Below are positions 60,901-64,000 of a stretch of 64,000 nt of DNA, piece by piece (within the stretch, counting starts at the first letter, position 1; each line of letters starts with the position of its first letter). This DNA is from UBA11606 sp964504305 (GTDB taxonomy: Bacteria > Actinomycetota > Acidimicrobiia > Acidimicrobiales > Aldehydirespiratoraceae): the NCBI GenBank assembly GCA_964504305.1, contig CAZDEB010000007.1, forward strand, positions 1 through 64,000. Reading direction: 5' to 3'. The position numbers were made by a program, and so were the translations under genes. The notes beneath the pieces were generated by a model. The model did no database searches. It was not told the origin of the DNA and worked only from the letters and a program-made list of their open reading frames with translations.

Positions 60901-61363
60901 GGGCTCCGATGCCGATCGAACCGTCGCGAACGTACTGCGACAAGATCGCCGAGAACACCACCACCGCCGTTGCCGCGGTGACGAGGAATCCATCGAGCGC
61001 GGCTTCTATATCTCGCTGACGAGAACGATGCGACCAGAAGCTACGAGCGGCGGCGATGAAACAGGCGTAGCCGAGAAACGCTGGTATCTCGGCGGGACTG
61101 GGAAACGGGTTGGGTTCGCCGATGCTGAGGCCGTGGACGAGTCGTACCAGAGCGGACACTAGTACCAGAGTCCCGCCGGCAAGGATCCACAGCCACGGTC
61201 CCCGAGCAATTTGGGGTCGACGGCGCAACTGAATGGCCAGCACGGTGAGGAAGTAGGCGCCACCCACAGCTCGAACGGCAATGAGCGCGCTCTCGCCCAT
61301 TAGTGCAGCTGCCGAGACAGCAACACACCCGACCACAATCGTGGTCTGCCATGCCTTTCCCAT
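57938..61363 (-). CDS. Membrane sensor with GAF-like, PAS-PAS, GGDEF and EAL domains
   Basis: A 1141-residue c-di-GMP signalling protein. About residues 1-310 hold roughly ten hydrophobic segments, a membrane sensor of no named type that I can assign. A GAF-like stretch (about 315-450) and two PAS domains (about 460-580 and 585-700; SSDLVTVVDENHEVIYVSPN, SSDVIAVLDEAGVFTYASP) follow. The GGDEF domain is intact (RFGGDEFAIL), with an RxxD product-inhibition site (RLHD) five residues before it. The EAL domain is also complete (VEALVRW, LELTES, IDDFGTGY, EGIE). It could both make and break c-di-GMP. It lies 42 bp downstream of the acyl-synthase-like gene. Confidence 0.9.
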   Translation of the reverse strand: MGKAWQTTIVVGCVAVSAAALMGESALIAVRAVGGAYFLTVLAIQLRRRPQIARGPWLWILAGGTLVLVSALVRLVHGLSIGEPNPFPSPAEIPAFLGYACFIAAARSFWSHRSRQRDIEAALDGFLVTAATAVVVFSAILSQYVRDGSIGIGARAGNVAYTILDLVLIGHVCRLAVGPGVRNAAWRLLAVASGLILLNDLLFLLDTTGSVWALTLARLASPVAFFFAAGAIQHPEAPDLTTAPPYRPPRLSFGRLALMATALLTLPAALLAALLRDTEPDLPVLVSGSSVLALVSLIRISLLFRSKERVADLEGALADSGRALIAANTVDEIAEVTAQTIETIVAPSCRYAATISVGGTLPRLILRIDNRLPVDITKVDSVDPPAPVGELVEAATSNLVTHLELGEAAEFGVMAVEIVGPLDYAHSLALRTMSAQISQALSSLQLAESVFANRAERRLTALVEQSSDLVTVVDENHEVIYVSPNAPTILGDRADTLTAADPLALIHRDDLALVTELIRSPSQASEVPRAVEARVSSGEGFRWFDITTRDFSDDPEVGGVVITARDITAERAAKIGLQRSEQWFRGLVQHSSDVIAVLDEAGVFTYASPAVVQLAGLSPAQLRGRNFVELLRRDDAHGLDQVRRAIQLDPPGVRNLELALARPDGTSRTAEITVTDLRDDPSVSGLVLNIRDITDRKRLEEDLRHQVMHDDLTGLGSRVQFTDQLANALGPARRPGSKVAALFVDVDDFKNVNDSLGHAAGDQLLVEISSRLLGRLRLHDRAARFGGDEFAILLTDVYGDSDVTTVADRLISELSQPVTLLGQEVQLSVSVGVAIDDRGTESPEDLLRSADVAMYEAKAQGKGRWAMFEPGMADQTLERFEISNALGAAIENDELMVYYQPIVDLESGRSVGVEALVRWDHPIRGMISPASFIPLAERNGLIVPLGRAVLQKAVTQVAQWRRDGHDIYASVNVSAVQLQREGIVAEILAIVDEAKMDRGAVVLELTESALIDDSDLVVARIDALRAAGVLVAIDDFGTGYATLKYADEFSADILKIDQTFVAKLEDQDDSTIVSTVLSIAEGMGAKTIAEGIEVPDQHRRLMTLGCKLGQGYYFSRPAPAHAIAQTLSQERDGEALAGHGH

Positions 61364-61405
61364 GGGGGACCAGTCGGCCCTCCATCGACGATTGTGAGGA
61401 AAGTC

Positions 61406-62137
61406 CTAAATGACGGGGGCCGCCTGGACCCGCAAATCGATGACTTTGGCCTTGTGCTCGGGCACCGAGTCTCGGAGTTCGATCAACACGTCGTCGATTT
61501 CGCTGAGAGGGATATCGCCGGAGAAGAAGTCGAGGTTCTCGGGATGGTGCTCTTGGGCGTTGGCAATGGTTCGCGGTATGTAAAGCGACACGGGTGTGGA
61601 CTCGCTGCCCATGTAGTTCGTTGAGGGCCCAGTGGCCTCGAAGGGGAAGTGAAACCACCGTCGCATGATTCGAAGGAGGCGGTTGTCCATGAAAGCCAGG
61701 AGGTATCCCCTCCGGTTGGTGAGAGCCTCTTGCCAAACCGCTCCGTAGAGAGCCGCCGAGATTGCCGTGTTTTGCATGCCGGTGCGAGGCGTTGCGAGTG
61801 CCGAGACTTCGACGCAGCGGTTCGGGTCGAGCCGCGAGAACACGTCGTTGGCTTCGAAATACGACTCGCACTCGTTGAACACGGGAAACCCGAACACCGA
61901 CGGACGAATGATGCGACACGTGCCTACCAACTCGCCGACTTCGGTATCGAACGCCCCGTAGTAGTCGCTGACCGATACCCACTGGTCGTCGATAAAGCCG
62001 TGCTCGTCGAGATCAGACGTTTCGACGTAACCAGCGTCGACGTAGCAAGCCGCGTGAAGTCGCCGAGCCGAAAGGAGATCTTCGGTCGACTCGAGAACGC
62101 GGACTGAGAGTCCCTGAACGGCGGGCAATAGGGCCAT
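61406..62137 (-). CDS. N-acyl amino acid synthase/autoinducer synthase-like GNAT protein
   Basis: The 243-residue protein resembles the FeeM/LuxI-type acyltransferase fold: RRLHAACYVDAGYV near residue 26 (the conserved R..C-Y segment), DDQWVSVSDYYGAFD, GTCRIIRPS (beta strand with Arg), and CVEVSALAT, followed by FPFEATGPSTNYMGSESTPV. FeeM-type proteins move acyl groups from acyl carrier protein to amino acids, and LuxI proteins make acyl-homoserine lactones. The identity is tentative. A -10-like TATGGT is at 62148-62153 (minus), and the start codon sits in the loop of a GGGCC/GGCCC hairpin (62131-62144). Confidence 0.55.
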   Translation of the reverse strand: MALLPAVQGLSVRVLESTEDLLSARRLHAACYVDAGYVETSDLDEHGFIDDQWVSVSDYYGAFDTEVGELVGTCRIIRPSVFGFPVFNECESYFEANDVFSRLDPNRCVEVSALATPRTGMQNTAISAALYGAVWQEALTNRRGYLLAFMDNRLLRIMRRWFHFPFEATGPSTNYMGSESTPVSLYIPRTIANAQEHHPENLDFFSGDIPLSEIDDVLIELRDSVPEHKAKVIDLRVQAAPVI

Positions 62138-62248
62138 ACGGCCCTAGACCATAGGCCGGTCGTGTGGGCGTAAGTCAAGCCGGGTCTCTCTAAAAGCACC
62201 CACTGCGACGCGAAGGGTGGTGAAATCAGTCACTTCATCCACAGCTGC

Positions 62249-62254
62249 TACAGT
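62249..62254 (+). promoter_or_regulatory. -10 box for leaderless small-membrane-protein mRNA
   Basis: TACAGT ends six bases before the GTG at 62261 and supports that start. Confidence 0.45.
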
Positions 62255-62260
62255 TCCGCT

Positions 62261-62674
62261 GTGGAAAAATACCCCGCAGTCGGATGGATGGGAAAGGCCT
62301 GGGTTGCTGGTGTTTTCGGCTACGCAGTCCTGCGGGCGTTGATCGTGTGGCCAACGCTTGGCGACTACGGCATCAGCCCCCTGGCGTTTCTTGTTATCGA
62401 CGTCGGCACGGCGTGGCCCTACGCCTACGGACAAGTTCGGGTGGTAAAAGGAGCGCGCTCCCAAGACTGGGGTCAGGTCCAACTGTGGGCCCTCATCACC
62501 CTCCTGTCGTTTGTCGCGCCCTATGCGTACATTGCCGGAGCGGGTTCGGGCGACATGCCGCTGTTGGCTTGGATCATCATCGCCGTTCTTATGGTGGCCT
62601 TCGGTGGAGCGTCGCTCTATCGCCTTCTCAAGCAAATCCGGGCCGCCGAATCGGTCGCCCAGCCCACCACATAG
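62261..62674 (+). CDS. Small integral membrane protein of unknown function
   Basis: 137 residues with four predicted transmembrane segments (about 12-30, 42-60, 76-92 and 100-122) and charged ends. I do not recognise a family. The start is a GTG just after a leaderless-type -10 box. It lies between divergent and co-directional signalling genes, but nothing else suggests a role. Confidence 0.7.
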   Translation: MEKYPAVGWMGKAWVAGVFGYAVLRALIVWPTLGDYGISPLAFLVIDVGTAWPYAYGQVRVVKGARSQDWGQVQLWALITLLSFVAPYAYIAGAGSGDMPLLAWIIIAVLMVAFGGASLYRLLKQIRAAESVAQPTT

Positions 62675-62773
62675 GGCCAAGCGACGTCAGTTGGCTCACG
62701 ATCGCGCCGAGGTTGCCGATCACAAACTGGTGAGATGCGTGGTCATTGTCGAACTTGCGGGCCGGTAGAAGCA

Positions 62774-64000
62774 ATGGCGTCCTGGTCCCTTTTATCGCTT
62801 TCCAGTCTGCTGTCTGATCTGGGCGAACCTGAGTCCACATTTGAGCTGTCGGCAGCCCTCGATCGCGTTGCCACAACCCTTGACGCCGAGTTCGCGATCG
62901 TCGTCGACTCGTCTCGCGCCGATGGGCCCGGTCAAGGGCCAGGTCATGGGTTCGGCGCCGGTTCGGGGCCTTCGACACACGTCGTGTCAGCCAACATCGA
63001 CGACACCGCAGATTCGTTGGTCATCGGTCGCTCCGAGCGCGACTTCGATCCCGATGAGGTGGGTTTTGTGATCGTCGTGGCCCGGGTGATCGCCATGGCA
63101 CAAAAGATGCATGCCGCGCTCGTTGCTGAGCGGTCGGCCCGCCACGATCTCGAGAATCGGGTGGAGGACAATCGGAAGTTGGTGGGGCAGCTTCGTGAGA
63201 GGCAAGGGCTTCTTGATCGTCTGTTTCGGATTCAACAATCGATTTCGCACCGGTTGCCCACCCAAGAAGTTTTGGACGCCGTGACCGAAGGGGCCACCGA
63301 TTTGCTTGGTATCGAACAAGCCAGTCTGCGCCTCGTGGATCCAGAAGATGCCGGATCGTTGCTGCTGGTGTCGCACCACGGCGTGGCGCCTGAGGAAGCG
63401 GCGCGCTATCGCGAGCTCCGGCTCGGCGACCGTATCCCGCCCGAGGTGATCACCGAGGGCCGCCTCGTCGTGCGCTACGACGTTGACGGACTTTCGCTGA
63501 TGTCGGCCGCCGTAACCGTCGACGGCGTACCGGTTGGCTGTCTGTCGGTTGGCGATCCGCGCGAAAGTTACTTCAGCCCGCCGGAACAAGAAGCGTTGGT
63601 TGCTCTCGCCCAACATGCCGCGCTGGCCTTGCAAGACGCACGAGCGACCGACGCCATGCGCCAGGCTCTCGACCGAGAACGCCACCGCGCCGAACACGAC
63701 TCTCTGACGAGACTCCCCAACCGGGCCACGGTTCGGCGCGATCTCGCTGAACGGCTCGAGCGAGTCGATGCCGAACCGGTCGTCGTGCTGTTTGTCGATC
63801 TCGATCGATTCAAGCTGGCCAACGACACGCTCGGTCATGCGTTTGGGGACGAAGTGCTGCGCGTGGTGGGAGAACGTTTGCGTACGGTGGTCCGATCTGA
63901 GGACTTGGTTGGCCGACTGTCCGGTGATGAGTTTGTTGTGATTTGTTCGGGAATGACCGAGGTGGGTGGAGTCGAGTTCGCCGAACGCCTCCAAGAGGTG
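62774..64000 (+). CDS. GAF-GGDEF diguanylate cyclase, truncated by the window end
   Basis: The frame from ATG 62774 stays open to the window end (409 codons). A soluble N-terminal region (about 1-130) ends in a coiled helix (ERSARHDLENRVEDNRKLVG). A GAF domain follows (about 150-295; LPTQEVLDAVTEGATDLLGI, GVPVGCLSVGD). Then comes GGDEF from about residue 305 (HDSLTRLPNRATVRRDL, LFVDLDRFKLANDTLGHAFG). The signature reads SGDEF, with an RxxD inhibition site (RSED) five residues before it, so cyclase activity is plausible. The C-terminus lies beyond the window; an EAL domain could follow. Confidence 0.85.
   Translation, partial: MASWSLLSLSSLLSDLGEPESTFELSAALDRVATTLDAEFAIVVDSSRADGPGQGPGHGFGAGSGPSTHVVSANIDDTADSLVIGRSERDFDPDEVGFVIVVARVIAMAQKMHAALVAERSARHDLENRVEDNRKLVGQLRERQGLLDRLFRIQQSISHRLPTQEVLDAVTEGATDLLGIEQASLRLVDPEDAGSLLLVSHHGVAPEEAARYRELRLGDRIPPEVITEGRLVVRYDVDGLSLMSAAVTVDGVPVGCLSVGDPRESYFSPPEQEALVALAQHAALALQDARATDAMRQALDRERHRAEHDSLTRLPNRATVRRDLAERLERVDAEPVVVLFVDLDRFKLANDTLGHAFGDEVLRVVGERLRTVVRSEDLVGRLSGDEFVVICSGMTEVGGVEFAERLQEV

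Overview
The window looks like a scaffold from a high-GC actinobacterium, most likely an uncultured Acidimicrobiia relative. The pointers are an actinobacterial DUF3097 protein, a mycothiol-dependent formaldehyde dehydrogenase, an F420-type luciferase-like oxidoreductase, menaquinone genes, many acyl-CoA genes, and many genes whose start codon sits six bases after a TANNNT-like -10 box (leaderless mRNAs). The lineage is inferred, not proven. Three 100-N scaffold gaps (4322-4421, 38706-38805, 41398-41497) interrupt genes. No rRNA, tRNA, CRISPR array or insertion sequence was seen. Genes are packed tightly; no stretch over 300 bases lacks a gene.

Layout. 0-6.2 kb: a DUF3097 gene divergent from a menaquinone operon (menF-menD-menH-menC) whose first gene fuses a MerR regulator to isochorismate synthase. 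6.2-10.8 kb: a histidine phosphatase, a nucleotidyltransferase, a gamma-glutamyltransferase gene bracketed by two copies of a 58-bp palindrome, and an M20 peptidase. 10.8-24.1 kb: lipid and CoA metabolism (HMG-CoA-synthase-like/OB-fold protein, thiolase, double CaiB CoA-transferase, MaoC, SDR), two secreted hydrolases, a PhyH dioxygenase, inositol-phosphate synthase opposite a LysR regulator, and a Nudix protein. 24.2 kb: a candidate structured small RNA. 24.4-31.5 kb: phosphatase, amidohydrolase, membrane protein, tag, two transporters, acyl-CoA ligase and acyltransferase.

31.6-38.5 kb: a TetR-headed cassette with haloalkane dehalogenase, SRPBCC protein, a sulfatase fused to a DJ-1/PfpI domain, a metallo-beta-lactamase and a thiolase-like protein. 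38.5-40.7 kb: a mycothiol-linked formaldehyde detoxification operon. 40.9-42.0 kb: a prepilin-like protein with a long Ser-Asp repeat tail. 42.0-45.1 kb: a five-gene operon (SPFH, small ribbon-helix-helix protein, GNAT, two methyltransferases). 45.2-57.9 kb: LLM oxidoreductase, gluQRS-ppx-hydrolase operon, VIT-type transporter, a DUF1800/DUF1501-SLH surface pair, and hrpB with a hydrolase and an enoyl-CoA hydratase. 57.9-64 kb: signalling, with a large GGDEF-EAL protein beside an N-acyl-amino-acid/autoinducer-synthase-like protein, and a GAF-GGDEF gene running off the end.

The most unusual items are the MerR-MenF fusion, the sulfatase-DJ-1 fusion, the prepilin/Ser-Asp protein, the 24.2-kb RNA candidate and the palindrome pair around the GGT gene.
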